From NCBI RefSeq assembly GCF_000023885.1, contig NC_013165.1, positions 496,001 through 560,000 on the forward strand: a stretch of DNA of 64,000 bases. Reading direction: 5' to 3'. A program made the position numbers and the translations under genes. The notes under the pieces were generated by a model, which searched no databases, was not told where the DNA came from, and saw nothing but the letters and a program-made list of their open reading frames with translations. Positions within the stretch are counted from its first letter, which is position 1. Every line of letters starts with the position of its first letter. Source of the stretch: Slackia heliotrinireducens DSM 20476. Lineage in GTDB: Bacteria; Actinomycetota; Coriobacteriia; Coriobacteriales; Eggerthellaceae. Of this stretch, positions 14,408-22,558 are shown piece after piece.

Positions 14408-16162
14408 CTACACCCCCATCGCAGCGTTTTGGCCGGACACGTAGCCGAAGGTTACGCAGCGTCCGATTGACGGTCCGAAAATGTGTCGCGGGTAGTTGCC
14501 GCTGAAGAAACCACCCGATGCGCCGCCTGCAGCATACAGCCCCTCGATGACTTCGTTGTCGTAATCCAACACGTGACAGGAATAGTCGACGACCAAACCT
14601 GAAACAGTGGCCAGAATCGAAGACTGGTGCTTGATGGCATAGTATTTCTCGCCTTCGATTTTTGCCGAGGTTTCTGTCAGGGGCTTGTTGAAGTCTTCGT
14701 CCTTCATGTTGTCTACGAAACCGTTGTACCGCTCCACGGTTTCAACAAGGTTCTCAGCGGGGACTTCCATGATTTCGGCGAGCTCTTCCAACGAGTCCGC
14801 CTCGAACGCCCAGCTCTTCTCTTTAAACGGCTCAAGGGCTTCGAGCACCGTGGGGGCAGCGACCTGCGCACTGGACGCAACGCGCCAGCAGCTTTCTCCG
14901 TAATGGCGTTGGGCCGTGATGGCGTTAGAGCGAGCCTGGAAAGGTAGCGATTCGCTGGCGAAACGACGGCCCTGCTCGTTGATCATGAGTCCTTGGGCAA
15001 CGAGGCTCGTGATTCCGAGATTGCTGGAGTAGAACGACTCGGGGCTGCCGAAATCGAAGTTCATGATGGCTGCAGGCAGGGGGTCCATCTGGCCGCCAAC
15101 CGCAAGGCCCATGAGCTGGCCATCGCCGGTGGTGCCGTAGTTCGGGCACCAACTTGCGCAGTTGGCGATGTCTTCGGGGCGGCACCATGCCTTGAGCAGT
15201 TGCGGGTTGGCATCGAAGCCGCCGGTTGCCAGGATGACGCCTTTGCTCGCGTTCACGCGGAAGTAACCCTCAGCATCCTTGGCAATCGCGCCTGTGACGC
15301 GACCGCCCTCTTCACGCTCAAGCTTGACAACCGGGGTATTGTAGCGAAGATCTGCGTTTTCGCGTTTGGATAACGTGTTGGCCAGGTCCTTCACGATGTA
15401 GATTCCAGCGCCGCCCGCATTATTCGTGGTCTGCTCGCTCCATTGGTCGGATGCGAACCCCACTTCTGTCTGAGGTACTTCGAAGTTGTGGGCGTTCGGA
15501 TTATTCTCGATGAAGTGCGTGGTAATGCCGCCTTCGCCCTCGTCAAACTTCTCTTGAAGCCATGCGGCCGCTTCGGGACTGCGGTCTGCCCAAAGCTTGA
15601 TGGGGTCGATCGGTACGCGGTAATATGCCGCGTGACGCATGCGGTCCATCATTTCGGCCTTGTCCAGTTCGTAGCCGGCCTCTTCCATTTGCGGTCCACC
15701 GGTAACGCCCATGCCTTCGAACATGCCGCGGCCAACGCTCATCTTCTCGAGGCACAAGACCTGCGTGGTTCCGTCGTCGGATGCCGACAGGGCAGCGCAA
15801 GATCCGGTGATGCCGCATCCGACAACCAGCACATCGGTCTCTTCGGTGCGAACGATTTCGGTCTCATCGATTTCACGAGCTTCGAAAGCCGTTGGCCCTT
15901 GGCGGTCGATATCCGTCGGAGCGTCGATAACCGGGATGTAACGAACTGGCTGCGGGAACGCATTCATGTACAGTTCGCTGTTTGCGGCAAAATCAGTTAC
16001 GCCAGGTGTTTCAGCTGCCGTTGCGGACTCTTCGGCAATGGCCGCTTGAGGCTTGCCGACTACGCCGAATACGCCAGCGGCCGCTGCTGCACCAAGTACG
16101 CTTGCGCCCGTGGCTTTGACAAAGCCACGTCGGGACAGTGAACCCGTGCTTTTTTCTGCCAT
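14408..16162 (-). CDS. Tat-exported flavoprotein reductase (FAD-binding fumarate reductase family)
   Basis: This 584-residue protein starts with a twin-arginine signal (SRRGFVK at residues 10-16, then an Ala-rich helix). A flavin-binding core follows: VLVVGCGITGSCAALSA and, later, GVILATGGFDANP. The C-terminus, with EGLYAAGGASGGFF, closes the FAD site. The ATG at 16162 follows GGAGGGGGATT. With the tetrahaem cytochrome it forms the two-part respiratory reductase layout common in Eggerthellaceae. The acceptor cannot be read from sequence; fumarate, urocanate, cinnamate-type enoates and others are possible. Confidence 0.85.
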   Translation of the reverse strand: MAEKSTGSLSRRGFVKATGASVLGAAAAAGVFGVVGKPQAAIAEESATAAETPGVTDFAANSELYMNAFPQPVRYIPVIDAPTDIDRQGPTAFEAREIDETEIVRTEETDVLVVGCGITGSCAALSASDDGTTQVLCLEKMSVGRGMFEGMGVTGGPQMEEAGYELDKAEMMDRMRHAAYYRVPIDPIKLWADRSPEAAAWLQEKFDEGEGGITTHFIENNPNAHNFEVPQTEVGFASDQWSEQTTNNAGGAGIYIVKDLANTLSKRENADLRYNTPVVKLEREEGGRVTGAIAKDAEGYFRVNASKGVILATGGFDANPQLLKAWCRPEDIANCASWCPNYGTTGDGQLMGLAVGGQMDPLPAAIMNFDFGSPESFYSSNLGITSLVAQGLMINEQGRRFASESLPFQARSNAITAQRHYGESCWRVASSAQVAAPTVLEALEPFKEKSWAFEADSLEELAEIMEVPAENLVETVERYNGFVDNMKDEDFNKPLTETSAKIEGEKYYAIKHQSSILATVSGLVVDYSCHVLDYDNEVIEGLYAAGGASGGFFSGNYPRHIFGPSIGRCVTFGYVSGQNAAMGV

Positions 16163-16225
16163 AATCCCCCTCCTTGTGTAATTAGGGAAGGCCTTTGCCC
16201 CATCGGTCTTCCTGTCTGACATGGA

Positions 16226-16297
16226 CGTACAATGTACGTAATTGAATGGTATGAGATGGAAGACGCTTATGCAACATTTTTTAGCGTACAACGTACG
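16226..16297. promoter_or_regulatory. Two palindromic operators between divergent genes
   Basis: CGTAC-N3-GTACG occurs twice, at 16226-16238 and 16285-16297, with centres 59 bp apart. The first extends to ACGTAC/GTACGT. They lie between the Tat flavoprotein operon and the divergent TetR gene, so they are probable binding sites for that regulator. Two sites about 5.6 helical turns apart could allow looping; that is inference. Confidence 0.7.
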
Positions 16298-16365
16298 TTG
16301 TTTCTCATGAAGGTTCTTTCGGTATGATTGAGGCTGGGCATGAGCATGGAGAACGGAGCGGTTTG

Positions 16366-17016
16366 ATGGGTACGCCAGGGGTGGTGCCGTCCTTTTCGAA
16401 GGACGAGATAGTTGAGGTCGCCCTTGCTTTGATTGATGAAAAGGGTACAAAAGGCTTCACCATCCGCGCTCTTGCGGATCGTGTGGGCATAAGTCCTATG
16501 GGAATCTACACCTACTTCTCATCCAAAGAAGACATCGCCGCACATGTGTTGGGGCGTGTGCTGAGCGAGGTCGACAACGAACCTGTGCCGGGGGAGTTCT
16601 GGGAAGATACGCTGCATAGAGTGTGTGATTCCATCAGGGCTGCTGCGCTTGCGCACCCGAAAGCCCGGCTGATGCGACACGAGCTTGGTGTCGGCTGGCC
16701 TCAGGTGCACAACAGGCATGTGTATTGCCTGCATCTAGACCAGGGTATGCCAAGGGGTGTCTACGAGCACATGCACCATGTGCTGCGCGCGTTTCTCGAT
16801 GGATATCTTGACCAGGAAGCCAGGGCCACCGTTCAAAGGACGGATTCCGACATTCCCGACGAAGAAGAATGGACGCGTGTGTCGATTGGCTCGTATGAGA
16901 GCGAAGCGTTCAATCAGGGCATTGATTTCATCATTGCAGGCACTCGGGCGATAGCGGCGCCAAGCGATTGCGAATGGTATACGCCTGAAGATCCTGCGAA
17001 ATGGACCCTGATTTAG
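16366..17016 (+). CDS. TetR family regulator of the adjacent reductase operon
   Basis: The product is 216 residues from the ATG at 16366, which has GGAG 7 bases upstream; an in-frame ATG at 16324 is an alternative. The DNA-binding domain is typical: IVEVALALIDEKGTKGFTIR, then ALADRVGISPMGIYTYFSSK. The C-terminal ligand domain resembles the WHG/TetR_C type. It is divergent from the flavoprotein-cytochrome operon and the gap holds two matching palindromes, so it probably controls that operon and itself. Confidence 0.85.
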   Translation: MGTPGVVPSFSKDEIVEVALALIDEKGTKGFTIRALADRVGISPMGIYTYFSSKEDIAAHVLGRVLSEVDNEPVPGEFWEDTLHRVCDSIRAAALAHPKARLMRHELGVGWPQVHNRHVYCLHLDQGMPRGVYEHMHHVLRAFLDGYLDQEARATVQRTDSDIPDEEEWTRVSIGSYESEAFNQGIDFIIAGTRAIAAPSDCEWYTPEDPAKWTLI

Positions 17017-17256
17017 TCCTAACTTCGTAAGTGAATTGATGTGTGAAATGCTTGGCGAACTGAATCGCTCAGGTGACGCCCGGATTTGAGTTTCGATGCA
17101 AGCCTGGCAGCGAAAAAGTTTTCTACTTCGCTCAATGTCATATATATCTAGGTTGAAAATACTTGTCGAAACTGCCGGTTGCTGGTTTGAACGGGTTCGC
17201 CTCGGTCTGTATTCTGTGTCGGGGGATGTCCTTTCGCACAATCAAGGGGTCGATGC

Positions 17257-17961
17257 ATGGAACTCGCAATCACGATTGTCGTCACGGCGGTTGCGGCCGT
17301 TCTGCTGGCGCCGTCGATTCGCAAGGCGCCCGCCGCATGGTACGCCGGGGCCGTCGCCGTGTGCGTGATCTGCGCGTATCTGATGCTGCATCCCATGCCC
17401 TATCAAGTGTTGCGCGCGTTCGCTTTTGCAGTGCAGAAGTGCTATGTGGCATTCGGCCTGTTCGCCGTGGTCATGTTCGTGGGCGCCGCTCCCAAAACCT
17501 CGGTGTTCTTCCACCGTGTCATGCCGGCTCGTGCCGAACTGTCCATCGTGGCCACACTCCTTTCGGGCGGACACATCGTGCTGTATACCATGAATTATCT
17601 GAGCACGGGTTCGGCTCTGTTCTCGACGCCGAAGATGCTCGTGCCGTTTGCTATGTCCGTCATCGCAGCGGTGGTGCTCGTCGTGCTGTTCGCCACATCT
17701 TTCAAGCGCGTGCGCGTCACCATGCCGTTCAACCGTTGGAAATTCATCCAGCGATTCGCATACCTTTTCTTCGCGCTGATCATCGTGCATGCACTGCTGT
17801 TCCTGGGGCCGTCGGCCCTGAACGGGTCCGTGCATGCAGCGACCAATCTGGCCGTGTACGTGCTTGTGGGTGCTGCGTATGCGGTCGCGCGCATCGCCCG
17901 CTATATGTCCGACAGGAAGAAGGCTTCCAAGCCGGAAACCCTCGAGGACCTTTGTCGTTAG
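17257..17961 (+). CDS. Multi-helix membrane protein, possibly ferric-reductase-like haem protein
   Basis: This 234-residue protein has about six or seven hydrophobic helices. Histidines lie inside or at the ends of helices (HIVLYTMNYL near residue 107; HALLFLG near residue 177), which fits but does not prove a MsrQ/YedZ-like ferric-reductase transmembrane domain with bound haem. A short basic loop (KRVRVTMPFNRW) lies between. It follows the TetR gene on the same strand by 240 bases and ends at a strong terminator. The role is unknown; a membrane electron-transfer function is a guess from context. Confidence 0.55.
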   Translation: MELAITIVVTAVAAVLLAPSIRKAPAAWYAGAVAVCVICAYLMLHPMPYQVLRAFAFAVQKCYVAFGLFAVVMFVGAAPKTSVFFHRVMPARAELSIVATLLSGGHIVLYTMNYLSTGSALFSTPKMLVPFAMSVIAAVVLVVLFATSFKRVRVTMPFNRWKFIQRFAYLFFALIIVHALLFLGPSALNGSVHAATNLAVYVLVGAAYAVARIARYMSDRKKASKPETLEDLCR

Positions 17962-18001
17962 GACGTCCGCACATTCTCTCAACCACCCATTCACCCTCCA
18001 G

Positions 18002-18050
18002 AAAAACCTCCGCGCTTCTTCCCATCCCATTGACCCGCGCGGAGGTTTTT
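18002..18050 (+). terminator. Strong intrinsic terminator
   Basis: 14-base arms (AAAAACCTCCGCGC / GCGCGGAGGTTTTT) surround a 21-base loop and end in T residues. It closes the membrane-protein gene. Confidence 0.85.
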
Positions 18051-18103
18051 CTATTCATGCGAGTTTTCTGGTCGTAGAGCAAATAGCGTGTCTGGACAGG
18101 GGT

Positions 18104-18206
18104 GTTGACGGAGCCCATCGTCCTGCGGGACATCGGGGACGGAGCCTATCGTCCCGCGGTTCGAACGCGTCAACGAACGGACAAAGGGCTCCGTCCCCGA
18201 TGTCCC
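18104..18206. repeat. GGGGACGGAG-family palindrome with an extra single arm
   Basis: GGGACATCGGGGACGGAGCC (18127-18146) is the perfect inverse of 18187-18206, with a 40-base centre holding CAACGAACGGACAAAGG. A further arm (GTTGACGGAGCCCATCGTCC) precedes it. The rest of this intergenic stretch, to 18760, holds only the candidate operator and promoter listed next. Confidence 0.8.
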
Positions 18207-18420
18207 TGGAGCGTAGGGCGAACATTATTCAGAAGTCGTGCCGAAACGGTATTTTGGTATTTGCGTCAGATGCGTGAATCTGTACCGACAATATCGGTCT
18301 GTAGTCTAAATAAACATATATACAGCTATTATTATGCAATCGGAAATTTCGACGTCAGAGCAGGGTTTGTCACCGAATACCTGAAAAATGAGGGTATGGC
18401 GGGGCGGAATGGGAGAGATG

Positions 18421-18438
18421 TTGTAATCGCGGTTACAA
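18421..18438. promoter_or_regulatory. Candidate operator TTGTAA-N6-TTACAA
   Basis: A perfect 6+6 inverted repeat with a 6-base spacer lies about 40 bases upstream of a candidate -35 box. The TGT-ACA form resembles sites of Crp/Fnr-superfamily regulators. No such regulator is encoded in this window. Confidence 0.45.
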
Positions 18439-18476
18439 AAAAGAGGCAATTATCCAAAGGAATCGTCTGTTGGTGC

Positions 18477-18504
18477 TTGACTTTGAGTCGCGACCGCATA
18501 TTAT
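18477..18504 (+). promoter_or_regulatory. Candidate promoter for the molybdoenzyme operon
   Basis: TTGACT (18477-18482) and TATTAT (18499-18504) are separated by 16 bp. This would give a 5' untranslated leader of about 250 bases before the dmsA-like gene, in which I see no recognised RNA element. Confidence 0.45.
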
Positions 18505-18760
18505 TGAACAAACCAAAACCCGTTCTGCTAGGGTTTTGAAAATATGTCTGGTGCCTTTCAGGCTGTTCTGACTTCTCGGCTCAAGGTTCCAGAAACAAGC
18601 AAGGGCAATCCTTTCGCTTCTGCCAGCGAAGGATGTGTCTGTCAACGCGAATATCTGCAATCACAATTCAAGAGGTGTTTCTTTACGCATTGCACTGCAA
18701 GGGTGGGTTGTGTGTGCGTATTCGCATCGGTTCCATTTTGAAGGAAATGAGGGGGAGTCT

Positions 18761-21184
18761 ATGTCCAAATCCACATTGGGGGAGGTCAGCCGCCGTTCGT
18801 TCGTAAAGACGGCTGCTGGTTTGGGCGCCTTTGCCGCACTCGGCGTTACCGGCTGCAGCGCTTCGTTCCATGAGGAAGAGCCTGCGACTGAGGAAGAAGT
18901 CGAAGTCGAGGCGGAAGAGCATGAAACTTGGGCGCATTGTTCGCCGAACTGCTATGGTCGCTGCGCGCTGCGCGTTGTGACCCAGAACGACGAAGTCGTG
19001 CGCGTTGAAACCGACAACACCGGTGATGATGTGTTCGGCGACCATCAGATCCGCGCTTGCCTGCGCGGTCGTTCCATGCGTCGCTGGATCAACCATCCCG
19101 ATCGTCTGCAGTATCCCATGAAGCGCGTCGGCAAGCGTGGCAGCGGCGAGTACGAGCGCATCACCTGGGAAGAGGCTATCGATACCATTTGCGAGAAGTA
19201 CCAGAGCATCCTTGACGAGTACGGCCCTGAAGCCGTGCTCATCGCGCCCGCCAGCGGCGTCAAGGCTCAGAACATCTCCGACTTCGTGGGTCGTTTCTGC
19301 AACTGCTTGGGCGGTTATGTCCACCAGTCCGGCGGTTACAGCATGGCTCAGGCCCGCGTCTCCGTTCCTTACCTGTACGGCGACCGCAAGAACAACGCCA
19401 CCTACGACCTGAAGAACTCCAAGTTGTGTGTCATGTTCGGCGACAACCACGCCGATAACAAGCTGGGCGGCGCAGGCGACTGCTACCAGATCCAGCAGGC
19501 CCTGGAGGCCGGCGGCGCCAAGGTCATCGTCATCGACCCGCGCTACACCGCCACTTCGGCCCTGCGTGCCGACCAGTGGATTCCCATCCGTCCCGGCACC
19601 GACGCAGCTCTGGCTGACGCCATCGCTTACGTCCTGATCACCGAGGACATGGTGGACCAGGATTTCCTGGACACCTACTGCATCGGCTACGACGAGAGTA
19701 CGCTTCCCGAAAGCGCTCCCGCAAAGTCCGACTACAAGAGCCACATTCTGGGCGAAGGCCCGGACGGCACCGCCAAGACCCCTGCTTGGGCCAGCGAAAT
19801 CACCGGCATCCCCGAACAGGTCATCAGCGACCTGGCGCATGAGATCGGCACCACGCAGCCGTGCTGCATCATGCAGGGACTCGGTCCCCAGCGCCAGATG
19901 AGCGGCGAGCAGACCTGCCGTGCCATCTGCATGCTCGAGGTTCTGCTCGGCGGCATTGGCAAGCGCGGCATGGGCACCGGATTCATGTTCGGCAACGACA
20001 AGATCGACGGCGTAGAAGTTCCCATGGGCAAGGGCACTTTCAACATCACCATCCCTACTTTCATGTACATGGACGCCATCGACGACTACACCAAGATCAC
20101 GCTGCTCGACTCCGGCCTGACCGGCGCCGGCCGCCTGCGTCAGCCCATCAAGATGATGTTCAGCCACGGCGGTAACAGCCTGACCAACCAGCACGGCAAC
20201 ATCAATCGCAGCCATGAGATCCTCGGCGACGAGTCCAAGTGCGAAATGATCGTCGTGTGGGAAACCATGCTGACCGACTCCGCCAAGTACGCCGACATCA
20301 TCCTGCCTGACCTCATGCCTTCCGAGCAGCCCAGCTTCGCCGTCGGCGAATACTCCGGCAACATGGGCTACGCCATTCTGGGCACCGCCTGCACCGAGCC
20401 CAAGTTCGAGCGCAAGACCCTGTACCAGAGCCTGACGCTCATGGCTGAGAAGATGGGCGTTGCCGAGAAGTTCACCGAGGGTCTGGACGAGATGGGCTGG
20501 CTGGAGCAGATGTACGCCACCGCCCGCGAAGAGGATCCCGATCTGCCCGAGTGGGAAGACATGCTGGAGATGGGCGTCTATCGCCGCCTGCACAAGGACG
20601 GCGCCGACGGCGGCTCCATCGCCTACAAGAAGTTCATCGACAACCCGGGCAAGGAGAGCCTGAAGACTCCTTCCGGAAAGATCGAGATCTACTCCGAGCG
20701 TCTGGCCAAGATCGCCGATACGTGGCATCTGGGCGAAAACGACGTCATCATGCCGATTCCCGTGTACGTGCCTCCTGCAGAGTACGGCTACGACGACCCG
20801 CGTCGTGACGAGTACCCGCTGCAGATGGTCGGCTTCCATGAGCGCGGCCATGCGCATTCGTCGTTCACCCAGATCGACATCCTGCAGGCCACCAACATGA
20901 AGCGTTTCTGGATCAACACGGCCGACGCCGAAGAGCGCGGCATCGCCGATGACGACATGGTCGAGGTCTTCAACGAGTTCGGCCGCATGCAGGTTCAGGC
21001 CAAGGTGACCGACCGCATCATGCCGGGCGTCACGGCCATGGGCCAGGGCTATTGGTTCGAAGCGAACGAGGACGGCGTCGACGTGGGCGGTTGCATCAAC
21101 ACGCTCACCAACTCCCATCCGTCTCCGCTGGCCAAGGCCATTCCCGCCCATACCAACCTCGTTGAAGTCAAGAAGGTGATGTAA
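18761..21184 (+). CDS. Tat-exported molybdopterin oxidoreductase, DMSO reductase family (DmsA-like)
   Basis: This 807-residue catalytic subunit has a twin-arginine signal (SRRSFVK) followed by a lipobox-like VTGC (Cys32), suggesting a Tat-exported lipoprotein. A 4Fe-4S motif follows: Cys60-X3-Cys64-X3-Cys68-X31-Cys100. GGYSMAQ near residue 195 aligns by eye with the SYSTAQ region of DmsA, where a serine ligates molybdenum. A C-terminal molydopterin_dinucleotide-binding domain is evident (PLQMVGFHERGHAHSSF). ATG at 18761 follows GAGGGGGAGTCT. It is the first gene of a long sulfur-related cluster with no DmsC-type membrane anchor. The substrate (sulfoxide, thiosulfate, polysulfide or other) is not resolved. 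Confidence 0.85.
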   Translation: MSKSTLGEVSRRSFVKTAAGLGAFAALGVTGCSASFHEEEPATEEEVEVEAEEHETWAHCSPNCYGRCALRVVTQNDEVVRVETDNTGDDVFGDHQIRACLRGRSMRRWINHPDRLQYPMKRVGKRGSGEYERITWEEAIDTICEKYQSILDEYGPEAVLIAPASGVKAQNISDFVGRFCNCLGGYVHQSGGYSMAQARVSVPYLYGDRKNNATYDLKNSKLCVMFGDNHADNKLGGAGDCYQIQQALEAGGAKVIVIDPRYTATSALRADQWIPIRPGTDAALADAIAYVLITEDMVDQDFLDTYCIGYDESTLPESAPAKSDYKSHILGEGPDGTAKTPAWASEITGIPEQVISDLAHEIGTTQPCCIMQGLGPQRQMSGEQTCRAICMLEVLLGGIGKRGMGTGFMFGNDKIDGVEVPMGKGTFNITIPTFMYMDAIDDYTKITLLDSGLTGAGRLRQPIKMMFSHGGNSLTNQHGNINRSHEILGDESKCEMIVVWETMLTDSAKYADIILPDLMPSEQPSFAVGEYSGNMGYAILGTACTEPKFERKTLYQSLTLMAEKMGVAEKFTEGLDEMGWLEQMYATAREEDPDLPEWEDMLEMGVYRRLHKDGADGGSIAYKKFIDNPGKESLKTPSGKIEIYSERLAKIADTWHLGENDVIMPIPVYVPPAEYGYDDPRRDEYPLQMVGFHERGHAHSSFTQIDILQATNMKRFWINTADAEERGIADDDMVEVFNEFGRMQVQAKVTDRIMPGVTAMGQGYWFEANEDGVDVGGCINTLTNSHPSPLAKAIPAHTNLVEVKKVM

Positions 21185-21811
21185 ATGGCGCAGTTCGCAT
21201 TTTTCTTCGACGGCACGCGTTGCAACGGTTGCAAAACCTGCGTGATGTCCTGCAAAGACCTGCACGACCTGCCTGCCGAGCGTTCTTTCGGACGCGTGTA
21301 TGAATATGAGAAGACCAGCGGTTGGACCGTTGACGAAAACGGCTTCAACATCCCTGGCGAGATCTACGGCTACTTCGTATCCCTGTCCTGCAACCACTGC
21401 GACAGCCCCGCCTGCGTCGCGGCCTGCCCGACCGGTGCTTGCATGAAGGATGAAGAGTCCGGCGTCGTTTCCATCGACGAGGAGATCTGCATCGGCAGCG
21501 GCGAGTGCGTGACCGCATGCCCCTACTTCGCACCCAGCCTGAACGAAGAAACCAACAAGGGCGAGAAGTGCGACGGCTGCGCAGCCCGCGTGGCCGAGGG
21601 CATGGCCCCCATGTGCGTCGAGGCCTGCCCGCAGCGTGCGCTGACCTTCGGCGATGCCTCCGAGGTCCCCGAGGGCTTCGAGCGCGCCAACATCGCTCCG
21701 CTGCCCGGCATGGACGGCACCATGCCGAACCTGTACATCAAGGCGTCCAAGAGCGCTGCTAAGGCCGGCGATACCGCTGGTCATGTGGCCAACCTGCCCG
21801 AAACGATGTAG
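21185..21811 (+). CDS. DmsB-like four-cluster ferredoxin subunit
   Basis: This 208-residue protein has the cysteine pattern of DmsB/NrfC-type electron-transfer subunits: CNGCKTCVMSC at residue 13, CNHCDSPACVAACP at 69, CIGSGECVTACP at 102, and CDGC with a distant CVEACP after that. In the third motif the second Cys is Ser105 (codon AGC), so that cluster lacks one usual ligand. It starts 0 bases after the catalytic-subunit stop codon and is translationally coupled. There is no Tat signal, so it probably travels with its partner. Confidence 0.85.
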   Translation: MAQFAFFFDGTRCNGCKTCVMSCKDLHDLPAERSFGRVYEYEKTSGWTVDENGFNIPGEIYGYFVSLSCNHCDSPACVAACPTGACMKDEESGVVSIDEEICIGSGECVTACPYFAPSLNEETNKGEKCDGCAARVAEGMAPMCVEACPQRALTFGDASEVPEGFERANIAPLPGMDGTMPNLYIKASKSAAKAGDTAGHVANLPETM

Positions 21812-21813
21812 CC

Positions 21814-22449
21814 ATGGCCCAGGAGCAGACATACCAGGGCATTGCAGCAGCGGCCCGCATGCTGGGCCTGCTGTTCTCGTGCGACCCGAAGCTCGACGAC
21901 GAATCGCCGGAGCTGTTCGCGACCATTGCGAACATGGATGCGGACGAAACGGCCGCCGAATGGCCGGGCGTGGATGCAGGAAAGGCAAGCGCGCTGCTGC
22001 TTGACCTGCAGAAGAACGCTCCGGCCGACCACAGCGAGCTTGCATCCGCATACCGTCATCTGTTTGTGGGTCCTACCAAACTGGCGGCTCCGCCGTACGG
22101 TTCGGTATACACTGACCGCGATCAGGTTGTGTTCGGCGAGTCCACGATTGCCCTTCGCACATGGATGCGCAGGGCTGGTATCGGTGCAGACGGCTTGGAC
22201 GGCGCTCCTGAGGACCATATCGGCACCATGCTCCTGCTGCTTTCGTGGCTGGTGGAGCATAAGCCAGAGCTGGTTGAGGAATACTTGACGGATCACCTGC
22301 TCACGTGGGCTCCGCATTACCTCGACGAGCTGGAAGAAGCTGCTGAAGGTGGGTTCTACGGCACCTTGGCGCGGCTTGCGAATGAAACGCTTACCGGGAT
22401 CGAGGACGAGCTTGACCTCCAGGTCGAGCTCCCTCGGTTCTACCGATAA
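21814..22449 (+). CDS. TorD/DmsD-family molybdoenzyme chaperone
   Basis: This 211-residue all-helical protein carries the family signature in ASAYRHLFVGPTKLAAPPYG, corresponding to the ExxRLFxGPxxLxxPPYES region of TorD-like chaperones. Such proteins bind the Tat signal and hold the apo-enzyme until cofactor is inserted. It starts 2 bases after the dmsB-like stop. It is expected to act in the cytoplasm on the DmsA-like subunit. Confidence 0.85.
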   Translation: MAQEQTYQGIAAAARMLGLLFSCDPKLDDESPELFATIANMDADETAAEWPGVDAGKASALLLDLQKNAPADHSELASAYRHLFVGPTKLAAPPYGSVYTDRDQVVFGESTIALRTWMRRAGIGADGLDGAPEDHIGTMLLLLSWLVEHKPELVEEYLTDHLLTWAPHYLDELEEAAEGGFYGTLARLANETLTGIEDELDLQVELPRFYR

Positions 22450-22558
22450 GGCCGGAAACGGCAAAAGAAAGGCTATGGGCGCCCGAATTTACAAATGGAG
22501 GGTAGATACAGCGGGCGCAAACGATAGCAAGTACCGTAACAAACGTTAAGGAGCAAGA

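Noticed and set aside
18683-22051. Very long open frame on the minus strand opposite the molybdoenzyme genes
   Set aside because: It is a mirror of high-GC codon usage; the plus strand has motifs, ribosome sites and coupled starts, the minus frame has none.
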